37,571 bases of DNA from Candidatus Rifleibacteriota bacterium (GCA_029564115.1 JAKQQP010000052.1:1-37571), one strand, 5' to 3'; positions 23,195 to 32,256 are shown, counted from the first letter of the stretch. The notes: generated by a model from the sequence alone, not told the origin. Made by a program: numbers and translations.

Positions 23195-25234
23195 ATGGAA
23201 GACGTTAAAAAGAGGCTTGAAGATCTAAAAAACCTTATCCGAAAGCACGAATATCTTTATTACGTCGAGGCAAACCCCGAAATTTCGGACAGGGAGTTCG
23301 ACCGCCTGCTCGAAGAACTGCAAGCCATCGAGAGCGCCAATCCCGACTGGGTCACCCCGGATTCGCCGACTCAGAGGGTGGGAGACTCGGTCACATCGTT
23401 TTTAACCGTTCGTCACAGGGTTCCGATGATGAGCATCGAAAATTCGTATTCGACAGGCGACATACACGAGTGGCTGGAGCGATGTGAAAAACTGCTGGGC
23501 CAGAGTCCCTTTCCGGTGGTTGCCGAACTGAAGATCGACGGTGTTTCTGGAACTTTCAATTATCGCGATGGCAGCCTGCAAAGCGGCGCAACCCGCGGAA
23601 ACGGCCAGGAAGGCGACCTGATAACCAGCAACGTCAAAACGATCAGATCGCTGCCGCTACTTATCGACAGCCGCTACGACATGGATATTCGCGGCGAAAT
23701 ATATACTCCCAGAACCGTTCTCGAAAAATTGAACCAGACCAGAATCGAAAATGGTGAAGAACCTTTCAAGAACTGCCGTAATCTGACTGCTGGCACCATA
23801 AAGTCATTAGACCCTTCAGTAGCCGCTTCAAGAGGTTTGCAGGTCATGGTTTACGGCATAGCCCAGGCCCAGGAACTTGGCTTCAAGCGACATTCTGAGG
23901 CCCTCACCTTTTTGCAGAAGCAGGGTTTCAGGCTCAATAAAGCCTGGAAAGTCTGTCAGAACCACTCTGAAATTTTTGAATTCATCGACTCCATTGCCGG
24001 AAAGCGTCATGAATTCGACTTCGATATCGATGGAATCGTCATTAAAGTAGACCAGCTGTTGCAGCAGCAGGAACTCGGCAATACCGCCAAAGCCCCTCGC
24101 TGGGCGGTCGCCTACAAATACCCTCAGGAGCGTGCCATATCGCGCCTGCTGACTGTGGAATGGCAGATCGGGCGATCACAGTTAACCCCGGTAGCCGGTC
24201 TTGAGCCGGTCGAGCTTGGCGGCACTACGGTCTCACGTGCTTCTCTGCACAATCTTGACCAGATAAAAGAAAAAGACATAAGAATCGGCGACCGTGTCGT
24301 TGTCGAGAAAGCCGGTTATATCATCCCCTACATTGTCGAAGCTCTGCCAGCCGAGCGCACCGGTAATGAGCAGGTCATCGAACCACCGGCCATATGCCCC
24401 GTCTGTCAGCAGACGATATCGATAGGCAAAGGTGAAGACGAAGATACCGCCACGGTGGTAAAATGCGAAAACCCGCTCTGCCAAGGAGTAATTTCACGGC
24501 GCATCATTCATTTCATCACTCAGATGGAAATCGAGAATTTCGGGCCACAACTGGTTGACCGCCTACTGGAAACCGGTATTGTCAAGGCAGTTGAAGACAT
24601 AATTCACCTCGATGCGGCTACTTTGAGCAAAGTTGAGCGCATGGGCGACAAATCTGCCGCTAAAATTGCGGCCAACATTGCAGCAGCGAAGACAAAACCG
24701 CTGTTCAGGCTGATTTCAGCTCTTGGTATCAACAACGTCGGCATCGTCGTCAGCGAAAAAATTGCCGCGAGCTGCCAGCAGTCTTTTGCCGCCTTTCTTT
24801 CTGCTGACACTGATTTTCTGGTGCAGATAGAAGGAATTAAAGACAGAGTCGCACAGGCCATTATTTCATTTCGCGAAAATCAGCTTCATCAGAAGCTTAT
24901 CGAAGAACTCAAGCTCTGGTGGCAGGGTCCGTCACCTGAAGAACTTGCCAGTCAAAAAGCCGGAGACAGTCTCGCAGGCAAGTCGTTCGTCGTCACCGGC
25001 GAGGCAGAGGTTCCGCGCCGCAAGCTTGAAGAGCTGATAAAATCACATGGCGGCCTTGTTAAATCTTCGGTTTCGCCAAAAACAGACTATCTGCTGATCG
25101 GTTCGATGGAAGGCGAAAACTTCGTTTCGAGCAAAAAAACAAAAGCGCTGCAGCATTCGATACCGATCATCGATGAGCACGAACTCTGCAGAATACTGGG
25201 TGTAGAATTTGAAGCAATCAAAAACCAGGGGTAA
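23195..25234 (+). CDS. ligA: NAD-dependent DNA ligase
   Basis: The 679-residue length and domain order are those of LigA. The N-terminal Ia domain reads HEYLYYVEANPEISDREFD. The adenylation site is LKIDG with Lys at about 113. An OB fold follows, then a four-Cys zinc finger (CPVC ... C-x5-C in CENPLC, about 400-430), helix-hairpin-helix repeats (about 435-575) and a C-terminal BRCT domain (SLAGKSFVVTGEAEVPR onward). It seals nicks in DNA using NAD+. It starts one base after the propeller gene stop. The active-site motifs look intact, so this is probably the housekeeping replicative ligase. Confidence 0.97.
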   Translation: MEDVKKRLEDLKNLIRKHEYLYYVEANPEISDREFDRLLEELQAIESANPDWVTPDSPTQRVGDSVTSFLTVRHRVPMMSIENSYSTGDIHEWLERCEKLLGQSPFPVVAELKIDGVSGTFNYRDGSLQSGATRGNGQEGDLITSNVKTIRSLPLLIDSRYDMDIRGEIYTPRTVLEKLNQTRIENGEEPFKNCRNLTAGTIKSLDPSVAASRGLQVMVYGIAQAQELGFKRHSEALTFLQKQGFRLNKAWKVCQNHSEIFEFIDSIAGKRHEFDFDIDGIVIKVDQLLQQQELGNTAKAPRWAVAYKYPQERAISRLLTVEWQIGRSQLTPVAGLEPVELGGTTVSRASLHNLDQIKEKDIRIGDRVVVEKAGYIIPYIVEALPAERTGNEQVIEPPAICPVCQQTISIGKGEDEDTATVVKCENPLCQGVISRRIIHFITQMEIENFGPQLVDRLLETGIVKAVEDIIHLDAATLSKVERMGDKSAAKIAANIAAAKTKPLFRLISALGINNVGIVVSEKIAASCQQSFAAFLSADTDFLVQIEGIKDRVAQAIISFRENQLHQKLIEELKLWWQGPSPEELASQKAGDSLAGKSFVVTGEAEVPRRKLEELIKSHGGLVKSSVSPKTDYLLIGSMEGENFVSSKKTKALQHSIPIIDEHELCRILGVEFEAIKNQG

Positions 25235-25931
25235 TATAATCGAAGTTTTCGCTTCGATTCAGGGCGAGGGGCTTTTTGTAGGCACAATGCAGCTTTTTAT
25301 AAGGCTTGCAGCGGCAAATCAGGTAGCAGAAAACGAAAACTTCGTGCTGCGCAGCCTGCCTGGCGCCCACAATCACTTTGCTAAAAACCCGATAAGCCCT
25401 GAGCGCCTTTACCGCCTGCTTAACGACACCTATCAGCTCGAGAATTTTTACAGTATTTCTTTCATCGGCGACGACCCGCTGCATCAGACAGATTTTCTTG
25501 CCGATTTCCTGCCTATTTTAAGAAAAAAGGGGCTCGAAACCTTTGTACAGACCGAAGGCAACCCTTCAGCAGACTTTACCAGACTAGTACCGCTGGTCAG
25601 TCGATGGTGCATAGACCTAAAATGCAGAGTTGATCGCCACGCCGGCCGAAACCGCCGGACACTGGAAAAAATACTGGAACAGACCAACTCTGGGAATCTG
25701 TATTTTCGATTGGCTATAGATGCCGACGATGACCCCGAAAAGATATTACAGTTGCTCAACGGATTGCCACTCGACGATCACACGCTGATTCTACAGCCCT
25801 GCGCTGTTTTTCCGGCTCACATCAGCGACTGGGACACAGGCACCATAATAGATTGGATTCAAGTGTTCAAACCCTATTTTTTTCAGGTCAGATGGATTCC
25901 GCAGGTACATAAACTGTTGCGCATTCAATAA
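25209..25931 (+). CDS. QueE homologue lacking the radical-SAM cysteines
   Basis: The product follows 7-carboxy-7-deazaguanine synthase (QueE) along its length: EVFASIQGEGLFVGT, LFIRLA, SFIGDDPLHQ (GGEPLLQ in active enzymes), FVQTEGN and a region like the DLK motif. Where QueE has the CX3CX2C that binds the 4Fe-4S cluster (GCNLRCSYCD), this protein reads AANQVAENEN, so the three cysteines are Ala36, Ala40 and Glu43. It should therefore be unable to do radical-SAM chemistry as is. The start is a TTG inside the end of ligA (26-base overlap); no other start precedes the QGEG motif. No queC, queD or queF gene is in the window. The frame is intact over 240 codons, so it may be a repurposed protein instead of a decaying gene. 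Confidence 0.72.
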   Translation: MKQSKTRGNIIEVFASIQGEGLFVGTMQLFIRLAAANQVAENENFVLRSLPGAHNHFAKNPISPERLYRLLNDTYQLENFYSISFIGDDPLHQTDFLADFLPILRKKGLETFVQTEGNPSADFTRLVPLVSRWCIDLKCRVDRHAGRNRRTLEKILEQTNSGNLYFRLAIDADDDPEKILQLLNGLPLDDHTLILQPCAVFPAHISDWDTGTIIDWIQVFKPYFFQVRWIPQVHKLLRIQ

Positions 25932-25977
25932 AATTGCGTTATTGTGGAGTTAATTTATTTGAAGCGACGGTGTAGCT

Positions 25978-26958
25978 ATGGCTCTTGCCTTGAATGATAA
26001 ACTTTTTGTCCCCAAAGATACTGTCTGTCCTATCTGTAACAAAGAATTCAAACGCTACGTACTCAGAAAAAACCAGTTCAGCCTCGATAAGCGCGACATC
26101 GATTATCGCCCTGTCTACCTTGGCAACCTCAACCCTCGCTTTTTCAGCGTCAGCGTTTGCCCGAGCTGCTACTACGCAGCCGAAGACAAGTATTTCTGCC
26201 CCCTGATGACCGAAGAAGAATCTCGACGCAAAGCCCTTCTAGACAACCATAAATCCCAATGGGAGGCGCAGAACCGCGTCAAAGCTGCAACTTCAGGGCA
26301 ACAAATCTGGAAAGACCTGGAAGCGGAAAAACTTCGCGAGCTGACCCCGACCAACATAGCTATTTTGCGCCAGATCAAACCCCTGCTCGAAAAGGTTGCC
26401 GGCAGCCTGAAAGACAAGGCAAAACCCTTCAACGAACTGCAAAAAGACGGTGATCTTGAAGCCGCCATCAGATCATGGGAACTGGCCGCCATCTGTTCAA
26501 AAGCCCGCAAAGCCAACCACCGCCTGCTCGGTTACACCTACCTCAACGCCGCCTGGACAGCCCGTGATGCCTTCGAACTGTCTCAGGACCCCGAGTTGAA
26601 AAAACGTTACAAAGAATTTGAACTGGCCTACCTGAGCGAAGCCGTTTCGTTTCTCACTATCACCAACGCTGCAACCAGCGTCGATGACGCTTTCATGCCT
26701 GATGGCACGAGAATACCCAAAGAAAATATCCCGCAGACCAGGGTGTTTGAGATAATGTATATTCTGGCCGGGGCTAACCGCCTCCTGGGCAGAATAGAAG
26801 ACAGCAACAAGTTTCTTGAACAGTTGATTTTTGGTGGTCAGGGTGCTCAGGGCCCCATTCTCTGGTTTGTCAAACAAGCCCGAGAGATGCGCCACGAAAT
26901 CAATTCAATGCCCAGCATGCCATTACCCCAGGAAGAAGACGATGAAGAATCTGAATAA
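25978..26958 (+). CDS. DUF2225 family protein
   Basis: A 326-residue protein starting with a zinc-ribbon-like part: CPIC at about 18-21 in DTVCPICNKEFKRY and CPSC at about 62-65 in VSVCPSCYYAAEDKYF. These and the YRPVYLGNLNPRFFSV stretch between them identify the DUF2225 family, which has no known function. The rest is helical and TPR-like, with AAIRSWELAAICSKARKANHR and a run of helical repeats, ending in an acidic tail (EEDDEESE). It begins 46 bases after the QueE-like gene and heads the second gene run. Confidence 0.82.
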   Translation: MALALNDKLFVPKDTVCPICNKEFKRYVLRKNQFSLDKRDIDYRPVYLGNLNPRFFSVSVCPSCYYAAEDKYFCPLMTEEESRRKALLDNHKSQWEAQNRVKAATSGQQIWKDLEAEKLRELTPTNIAILRQIKPLLEKVAGSLKDKAKPFNELQKDGDLEAAIRSWELAAICSKARKANHRLLGYTYLNAAWTARDAFELSQDPELKKRYKEFELAYLSEAVSFLTITNAATSVDDAFMPDGTRIPKENIPQTRVFEIMYILAGANRLLGRIEDSNKFLEQLIFGGQGAQGPILWFVKQAREMRHEINSMPSMPLPQEEDDEESE

Positions 26959-27643
26959 TTCAAATCGCCGTGGCGGAGCCATAGCGATTGCCATTGTTGT
27001 TTTGCTCTTGATTACCGGTATTACTGCCAGCGTAATGCTTTTTCTCGGCAGTCGCCAGCAAAAGCTGCAGTCGCAATTACTCGCCGAAGGCTACCTGCAC
27101 TTCGACAAAGGGCAGCTCGAACAGGCCCATGCAAAGTTTTCCGAAGCAGGCAAAACATTTTCGAAGCTCATCGAGCTTTACCGCAAAGTTTTTTCAGGTA
27201 CTTATCTGACTGCCGACGAAGTGAACGAAGTTGTAGTCGGTCTCTGCCTGTCGATTGCTCACGACAGATTCTTTGCTCTCGAATCTGATGCCGGCTGGGT
27301 CAAAAAAGCCGAAACGGCGCTCAACGAGATTTCTGATAGCGACAAAAGAAAAGAGCTGAGTCAGAACGTCATCACCGCCTCAGAAATAAGCAAACTTCTT
27401 CTGACCTACGAAGCCAAAGACTACGAAAAAGCGATGACCGACCTCCTCGAAATCGAAAGTAAAGCCTCTGCCACAGACCAGGATTTCTTTATTTTTGAAA
27501 TAAGATTTCTTATCGCCTGCGGCAAAGCTCTTGAAGTGCCGGCAATTCTCAATCAGGCCCGCGAACTGCTCTTTTTTGCCACCACCGACGCTGGGATCGA
27601 AAACGAAAAAACCAGAAAGCTCTGGGGGCTGTTGACAAATTGA
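26942..27643 (+). CDS. Single-span membrane protein with TPR-like helices
   Basis: The start is ATG26942, inside the end of the DUF2225 gene (17-base overlap), with AGGAAG upstream. The 233-residue product has one N-terminal membrane helix (AIAIAIVVLLLITGITASVMLFL). A TPR-like helical region follows: LLAEGYLHFDKGQLEQAHAKFSEAG, then several more helices. I do not recognise a named family. Its position between the DUF2225 and ComEA/ComEC genes may point to an envelope-related scaffold, but that is a guess. Confidence 0.7.
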   Translation: MKNLNNSNRRGGAIAIAIVVLLLITGITASVMLFLGSRQQKLQSQLLAEGYLHFDKGQLEQAHAKFSEAGKTFSKLIELYRKVFSGTYLTADEVNEVVVGLCLSIAHDRFFALESDAGWVKKAETALNEISDSDKRKELSQNVITASEISKLLLTYEAKDYEKAMTDLLEIESKASATDQDFFIFEIRFLIACGKALEVPAILNQARELLFFATTDAGIENEKTRKLWGLLTN

Positions 27644-28398
27644 CTCTCAGATATAACCCGCACAGCATCGAGAAACAGGCCAGAAAATGGCCTGTTTTAC
27701 TTTGTCAGACAGAGCTATACGCCGACGTTCACTTCAGAATCGAGCAAATCTGGGGGGAAAAGCCCAGCGGATGGCTGGACGCCTTTGCCTGCCGCAGCGC
27801 AATTGCCGGTGACCTGAGCGCTGAATTCGGTGTTGACGCCTGCCGTATCGCGTCTGTAAGCGCCGACAATACTCCCGCTGCCGCCGAGAAGCTTCTCGAG
27901 CCTTCGTTCAAATGGCTGGCAAAAATTTTCGGTCAGTTTACCGGATCTTCTTCTGACTTTTCTCCGGTACCCTGGCTTGAAGCGGCTTTTATTGGCCGCG
28001 ATCTGGCACTGCAACAAAAAAAGTATCGCACGGCGCTGACTCTCGTCAGAAAGGCTGCCCGCCTCTCGCCCCCCGGCAACAGCCTGAGCAGCGCAGAGCA
28101 TGCTCTGGTCACAGCCTGCCTTTACCCTTTTGCGCCACTGCTGGCAACGCACCTGGCAGCTCAGAAGCAGAGTGGCATCGCCGATCTGCCGACTCTGGCC
28201 GACCACTTTCCTGAGCTTGTCTGCGTCAGATTTGCCCTTGAAAACGGCGGCTGGCACCAGAAAGTCTTCGATCGCGCCAGCTTTGCCAATGACCCGCTAC
28301 AGCAGCTCATGCAGGTCAAGCTGGTTCGCAAGGCCGTTGGCAGCAGATCTGCCCGGATCAGCAGCAGCAAACAAGGTTTGAGAATCTGCCTATGCTGA
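27640..28398 (+). CDS. Hypothetical protein, 252 residues
   Basis: Not recognised. The start is a TTG overlapping the previous stop (TTGA), with a G-rich stretch CTGGGGGC about 11 bases before it. The product has no signal peptide or membrane helix and is helical in its second half (ALQQKKYRTALTLVRKAARL resembles one TPR helix pair). It ends in a basic Ser/Arg/Lys-rich tail. The last seven bases overlap the ComEA-like gene, so it is translated as part of the same run. Confidence 0.6.
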   Translation: MTLRYNPHSIEKQARKWPVLLCQTELYADVHFRIEQIWGEKPSGWLDAFACRSAIAGDLSAEFGVDACRIASVSADNTPAAAEKLLEPSFKWLAKIFGQFTGSSSDFSPVPWLEAAFIGRDLALQQKKYRTALTLVRKAARLSPPGNSLSSAEHALVTACLYPFAPLLATHLAAQKQSGIADLPTLADHFPELVCVRFALENGGWHQKVFDRASFANDPLQQLMQVKLVRKAVGSRSARISSSKQGLRICLC

Positions 28399-28808
28399 CC
28401 ACCGAAGAAATCAGACAATTTCAGATTCTCTGTCTTGTTCCGATGCTCTGCGGTATTCTTTATGCGGTTTTTGCCGCAGACGCTTCGCATCTGCACGAGT
28501 TTGTAGCTACCGGCCAGAATCAGATCAGCATCAGCATTCATAAAGCCATGGTGGCTGTGGATGAGATCGAACAGACAGGCAAAATTTCACCGGAACTGGT
28601 CATCATTAACGAGGCAAGCCACGCAGAACTGGTGGCCTGCCCTGGAATAAGCTCCAAAACGGCCGGGCTGATTCTGCGTGAGCGCAAATTTGCGCCTTTT
28701 TTCGACTGGCGCGATCTGCAAAGCCGTGTTAAAAATATAGGACCTGGAAGAATCCAGACTCTCCAGGAAGCTGGAGTCAGGCTGAGCCGCGATGAAAAGG
28801 AAAATTGA
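28392..28808 (+). CDS. ComEA-like helix-hairpin-helix protein
   Basis: A 138-residue protein with an N-terminal hydrophobic helix (ILCLVPMLCGILYAVFAA), a linker, and a C-terminal double helix-hairpin-helix: INEASHAELVACPGISSKTAGLILRERK, then DLQSRVKNIGPGRIQTL. This is the ComEA pattern. ComEA binds incoming double-stranded DNA in the periplasm during natural transformation. The overlap with comEC (17 bases) supports that role. The linker domain SLEH-like part (TGQNQISISIHKAM) is not recognised. Confidence 0.78.
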   Translation: MLTTEEIRQFQILCLVPMLCGILYAVFAADASHLHEFVATGQNQISISIHKAMVAVDEIEQTGKISPELVIINEASHAELVACPGISSKTAGLILRERKFAPFFDWRDLQSRVKNIGPGRIQTLQEAGVRLSRDEKEN

Positions 28809-30987
28809 TCAACGCATTTTCACAGCCCGCCCGGATGTGGCGGTGGTATTCTGCTCAATTTTCGTGACGGGCCTGCTGCTGGCCGGCCTTTTGCCACCGG
28901 GGTCACATCTGGCTCTCGCTGCCGTTTCGCTCGTCTGCCTCGGGATCTCTTTTGCCCCATGGCCCTCTTGTTACAGATTGACGATTCTGGCAATGGCCGC
29001 TCTGACCTCTGCGGCATTTTATGGCAATCTGCGCAACACGCCAGCAACGGACTACCAGCAGTTACTAAAACTCGACCAGACCAGAGGCACAGTCTCGGGG
29101 CAGTTCAAAGGCGAAGTAAAAATGAGCAGCAATGGCAGTATCAGATTCATACTCGTCGATGGTCGTTATCAGGTAGACGAGCAGACGGTTCTACTGCCGG
29201 GGCCGATAGAATGTTATCTGAAAAACCCTGACTTCATACCTGAACCTGAGCAAAGCTACGCCGTTTCAGGCAGCTTTGCGGTCGGTCAGGCCGGGGCACC
29301 CCCGAAGCTTCGCGGGCAAAATCTTGAGAACATAACTGGCAGGCTCTCACCGACCGGGCTTACCGGCCGGATTCAGCGCCAACTGCGCGACGGCCTTAAA
29401 GCAGTTCTTCCCAGGCGTCACGCCGGCATCGTTATCGGTTTCATTCTCGGCGACACCAGTCAGATAACTCTTGATGATCGAAAGCTTTTCAAAGAGACCG
29501 GAATAAGCCACCTTCTCGCAGTTTCAGGGCAGCATATCATGGTGATCATCATGTTTCTGGCCGCACTGCTGCACTGGCTCAAAGTGCCTCCTCTCTCGCG
29601 CAGCATCTTTATCGGCATTTTTCTGACAGTTTATGCCATGACCACCATGGGCAGCCCCTCGGTCTGGCGGGCACTGGTGATGTATCTCTGCGTTGCGGTG
29701 GTAATACATATCGAGGCTTTTCCGTCGCCTGTCAGGCCTGTAGCGCTGGCAGCCTTTTTGCTGTTACTCTACAAACCGGAGCTGATCTTCAACGCCGCTT
29801 TTCAACTCAGTTTTACAGCCGTATTGAGCATCGTGTTTCTTCGCCCACCCCTTGAAATGCTGCTGCGCAAACTTTTACTGCCGCAAATTCTGGCGCGCTA
29901 CCTCGGGGTAACGCTGGCAGCCAACATCGGCATTATTCCAATGACCGCTTTTCTTTTCGGAACAGTTTCCGCATCGGCGCTACTGGTAAACCCCATGCTG
30001 ATATGGTCTTTCAGCTACATTTTACCAGTCGCGTTTCTGACTGCTTTTTTGTCGGTAATCTGGCCAGCCGCTTCGGTCTTTGTGGCTCCCGGGCTCTCAC
30101 TCGTTCTCGACGGCATGTTGATCTTTCTCGATAAAGCCCAGGCAATACCGGGGCAGTTCTTCTACGTCGGCAATATTCCGGGTTATGTCATAGCCTTTGT
30201 TTACGGGTTGATGCTGTATTTTGTCGCAACTGTCAATCGCCGGCAGTTACAGACAGCACGGCTGCAGGAACAGGCTCCGGTTGACCGGCTTCAGCGCCGC
30301 CCTGAAGAAGAAAGTTCGCAGACTGAAGGGACGACGAACCCTGCAAAAACCTATAAAGAGCCTAAATCCAACGATACCAGAGCAACCAACCCTTTCAAAC
30401 ATGCCCCAACGCTGGCCGCCATGGACAGCCTGCTCTGCAGTTGCAAAAGAAGACCCCTTAAAAATTCCCAGAATTCTGCTGAGCCATTGATTCCGCTTCA
30501 TCTGTTAAGCATAGACAGTCAGAACCTTTATCATCTGATGCTCGAACTCGACAGACAGTCTTTTGCCTCAGAACCAGAAAGACTGCTGCAATCGCACATA
30601 TTTCTGATGTCTCTGGCCGGCAGCGAAATTCTCAACCGTATCAGCACGCACCTTGATCCACCGCCTTCCCCGGGCGAAATTCGCGTCTGCCACCCGGTTA
30701 AAGACAGGCACCTGGCCACAGCGGTGCTGGCTGAACTGATTCTGCATTCTTCGATTCTTACCCGTTCCCGCTCTGAAAGTTTTATGATGCTCATAGCGAA
30801 AGGGCAAAGCGTATTTAATCGCGCCCGTCGGCAGCTCGAACGCATCCTGGAACAGGTAAACTTTGAGGAAAGCGTCGAACAGCACTTTTCGCTGCGCCGT
30901 GACCTGCTGGCGTGGTGCACAGAATTTATTGAATTTGACAACAATTACAGATCTCTCGAAAATACCCGTTTAAGGCCGGAACAATGA
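28792..30987 (+). CDS. comEC: ComEC/Rec2-type DNA uptake channel with a novel C-terminal domain
   Basis: Two N-terminal membrane helices are followed by a DUF4131-type OB-like periplasmic region (about residues 70-165) and the Competence domain. The signature LFKETGISHLLAVSGQHIMVI (about 230-250) and later helices (about 265-485) are clear. The usual C-terminal metallo-beta-lactamase domain, which degrades the non-transported strand, is absent. Instead a low-complexity linker leads to about 190 helical residues of unknown type (from about 545 to 731). ComEC carries single-stranded DNA across the inner membrane. Operon partners are the ComEA-like gene upstream and the YdcF-like gene downstream. 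Confidence 0.88.
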   Translation: MKRKIDQRIFTARPDVAVVFCSIFVTGLLLAGLLPPGSHLALAAVSLVCLGISFAPWPSCYRLTILAMAALTSAAFYGNLRNTPATDYQQLLKLDQTRGTVSGQFKGEVKMSSNGSIRFILVDGRYQVDEQTVLLPGPIECYLKNPDFIPEPEQSYAVSGSFAVGQAGAPPKLRGQNLENITGRLSPTGLTGRIQRQLRDGLKAVLPRRHAGIVIGFILGDTSQITLDDRKLFKETGISHLLAVSGQHIMVIIMFLAALLHWLKVPPLSRSIFIGIFLTVYAMTTMGSPSVWRALVMYLCVAVVIHIEAFPSPVRPVALAAFLLLLYKPELIFNAAFQLSFTAVLSIVFLRPPLEMLLRKLLLPQILARYLGVTLAANIGIIPMTAFLFGTVSASALLVNPMLIWSFSYILPVAFLTAFLSVIWPAASVFVAPGLSLVLDGMLIFLDKAQAIPGQFFYVGNIPGYVIAFVYGLMLYFVATVNRRQLQTARLQEQAPVDRLQRRPEEESSQTEGTTNPAKTYKEPKSNDTRATNPFKHAPTLAAMDSLLCSCKRRPLKNSQNSAEPLIPLHLLSIDSQNLYHLMLELDRQSFASEPERLLQSHIFLMSLAGSEILNRISTHLDPPPSPGEIRVCHPVKDRHLATAVLAELILHSSILTRSRSESFMMLIAKGQSVFNRARRQLERILEQVNFEESVEQHFSLRRDLLAWCTEFIEFDNNYRSLENTRLRPEQ

Positions 30988-31766
30988 TGAAAAAACTGAT
31001 CCTGATTCTTTTTCCAACAGCGTTTTTTATTGGCGCCACACAACTGGCGCAACCCCTGCAGCAGTTCGCCATCGGTCTTTTTTTGAGCCTGACTGTAGTG
31101 TTCTTTTTTCTTGCCAGGCAAAAACCCGATGCCTACCGTTTCCTTCCCTTTCAGCATTTCAAAAACGGCATGCTGGTTCTTGCCGTAATTCTGCTGCTTT
31201 GCGCAACATACCCGATAGGCGGATATCTCAACGAACCTCTGCTTATGCCACACTCACAAGAAAATGCTGAAGCCATCGTCGTTCTGGCTTCAGGCGCCAC
31301 CCGCGGTGGTGACCCCGGCTACAGCGGTTATCAGCGTGTCAGTCACGGCCTGCGCCTTTTGCAACAGAATCGAGCACCCCTTCTGGTAATCAGCACCGGT
31401 TATTCAAATTTCAATCGGCATGCCGAAGCTGCATGGGTAGCCAGTTACACTCGAATGTTCGCCGTCGATCAGGCAAGAGTCAAAATTCTGGTCAGTAAAG
31501 ACATAGTGACGACCGCCACCGAGGCTGAATACATTCATAAAACCCTCAGCCAGGCGGGCATCAGAAAGATTCTGCTTGTTACCAGCAACGGCCATATTTA
31601 TCGTGCCGCTTTAACCTTTGCCGGCAGGGGCTTTGAAGTTCTCCCAGCTCCGACTCACAATGCAGAGAACATATTTTATGCTTCAGAACACTACCTGCAG
31701 TCTTTTCAGGCAGCGGTTCATGAATGGATAGGCCTGATCTACTACTCTTTGCGAGGCTATCTGTAA
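30984..31766 (+). CDS. YdcF/ElyC-like DUF218 membrane protein
   Basis: Two N-terminal hydrophobic helices (about 5-20 and 24-40) and a third (about 55-75) precede the DUF218 domain. Motifs are AEAIVVLASGATRGG, YSGYQRVSHGLRLLQQ, LLVISTGYS, DIVTTATEAEYIHKTL and ILLVTSNGHIYRAALTF with the conserved His-x-x-Arg-Ala. Family members (ElyC, SanA, YdcF) affect envelope synthesis; their chemistry is not settled. The start overlaps the comEC stop (ATGA). It ends the gene run at a possible A/T-rich terminator. Confidence 0.82.
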   Translation: MMKKLILILFPTAFFIGATQLAQPLQQFAIGLFLSLTVVFFFLARQKPDAYRFLPFQHFKNGMLVLAVILLLCATYPIGGYLNEPLLMPHSQENAEAIVVLASGATRGGDPGYSGYQRVSHGLRLLQQNRAPLLVISTGYSNFNRHAEAAWVASYTRMFAVDQARVKILVSKDIVTTATEAEYIHKTLSQAGIRKILLVTSNGHIYRAALTFAGRGFEVLPAPTHNAENIFYASEHYLQSFQAAVHEWIGLIYYSLRGYL

Positions 31767-31800
31767 TTTTTTTCATTTTTCTGAAAAAAAACTTTCCCTT
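31767..31800 (+). terminator. Possible A/T-rich intrinsic terminator
   Basis: TTTTTTTCA (31767-31775) can pair with TGAAAAAAA (31782-31790) around TTTTTC, directly after the stop codon. The stem is almost all A/T and the following tract CTTTCCCTTTTTCG is only T-rich, so this is weak. Confidence 0.35.
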
Positions 31801-31869
31801 TTTCGTTTTTCAAATGATTTACCTGTGAGACCAGTTTGCGGTCAGCAAAAAAATCAGGAGGAAATGAAA

Positions 31870-32247
31870 ATGGTAGGAATCAATCGTGTAGTTCTCGCCG
31901 GTAATCTCGCCCGTGACCCCGAAATGAAAGAAACCAGCAATGGCCGCTTTATTGCAACTTTTCCGGTAGCGGTGAACAAGCATTGGCGAACCAGATCCGG
32001 TGAAGCGAAAAAAGAAACAACATTCTTCAGAATCGTTGTCTGGAACGGCACCGCCGAGCTCTGCGCCAGGTATCTTCGCAAAGGCGGCTCGGTTCTGGTC
32101 GAAGGCCGTCTCGAAACCAGATCTTATCAGAACTCAGAAGGCAAAACCCAGTATATCACCCAGGTTGTCGGTGATCAGGTGACCTTTTTGAGCAAACCTG
32201 CCAAAGCATTCGAAAGTGAAGCTGAAGACAGCCCGGCAATTATCTGA
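31870..32247 (+). CDS. ssb: Single-stranded DNA-binding protein
   Basis: A 125-residue OB-fold protein of the SSB family: INRVVLAGNLARDPEMKETSNGR, FFRIVVWNGTAELCARYLRKGGSVLVEGRLETRSY and TQVVGDQVTFL are canonical. I chose ATG31870, because AGGAGG (31856-31861) is eight bases before it but only two before ATG31864. The C-terminal tail is very short and ends AEDSPAII instead of the usual DDDIPF tip that recruits partner proteins. So partner binding may differ, or a second SSB exists elsewhere. It lies 103 bases after the competence gene run. Confidence 0.93.
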   Translation: MVGINRVVLAGNLARDPEMKETSNGRFIATFPVAVNKHWRTRSGEAKKETTFFRIVVWNGTAELCARYLRKGGSVLVEGRLETRSYQNSEGKTQYITQVVGDQVTFLSKPAKAFESEAEDSPAII

Positions 32248-32256
32248 GCGAAAAAG

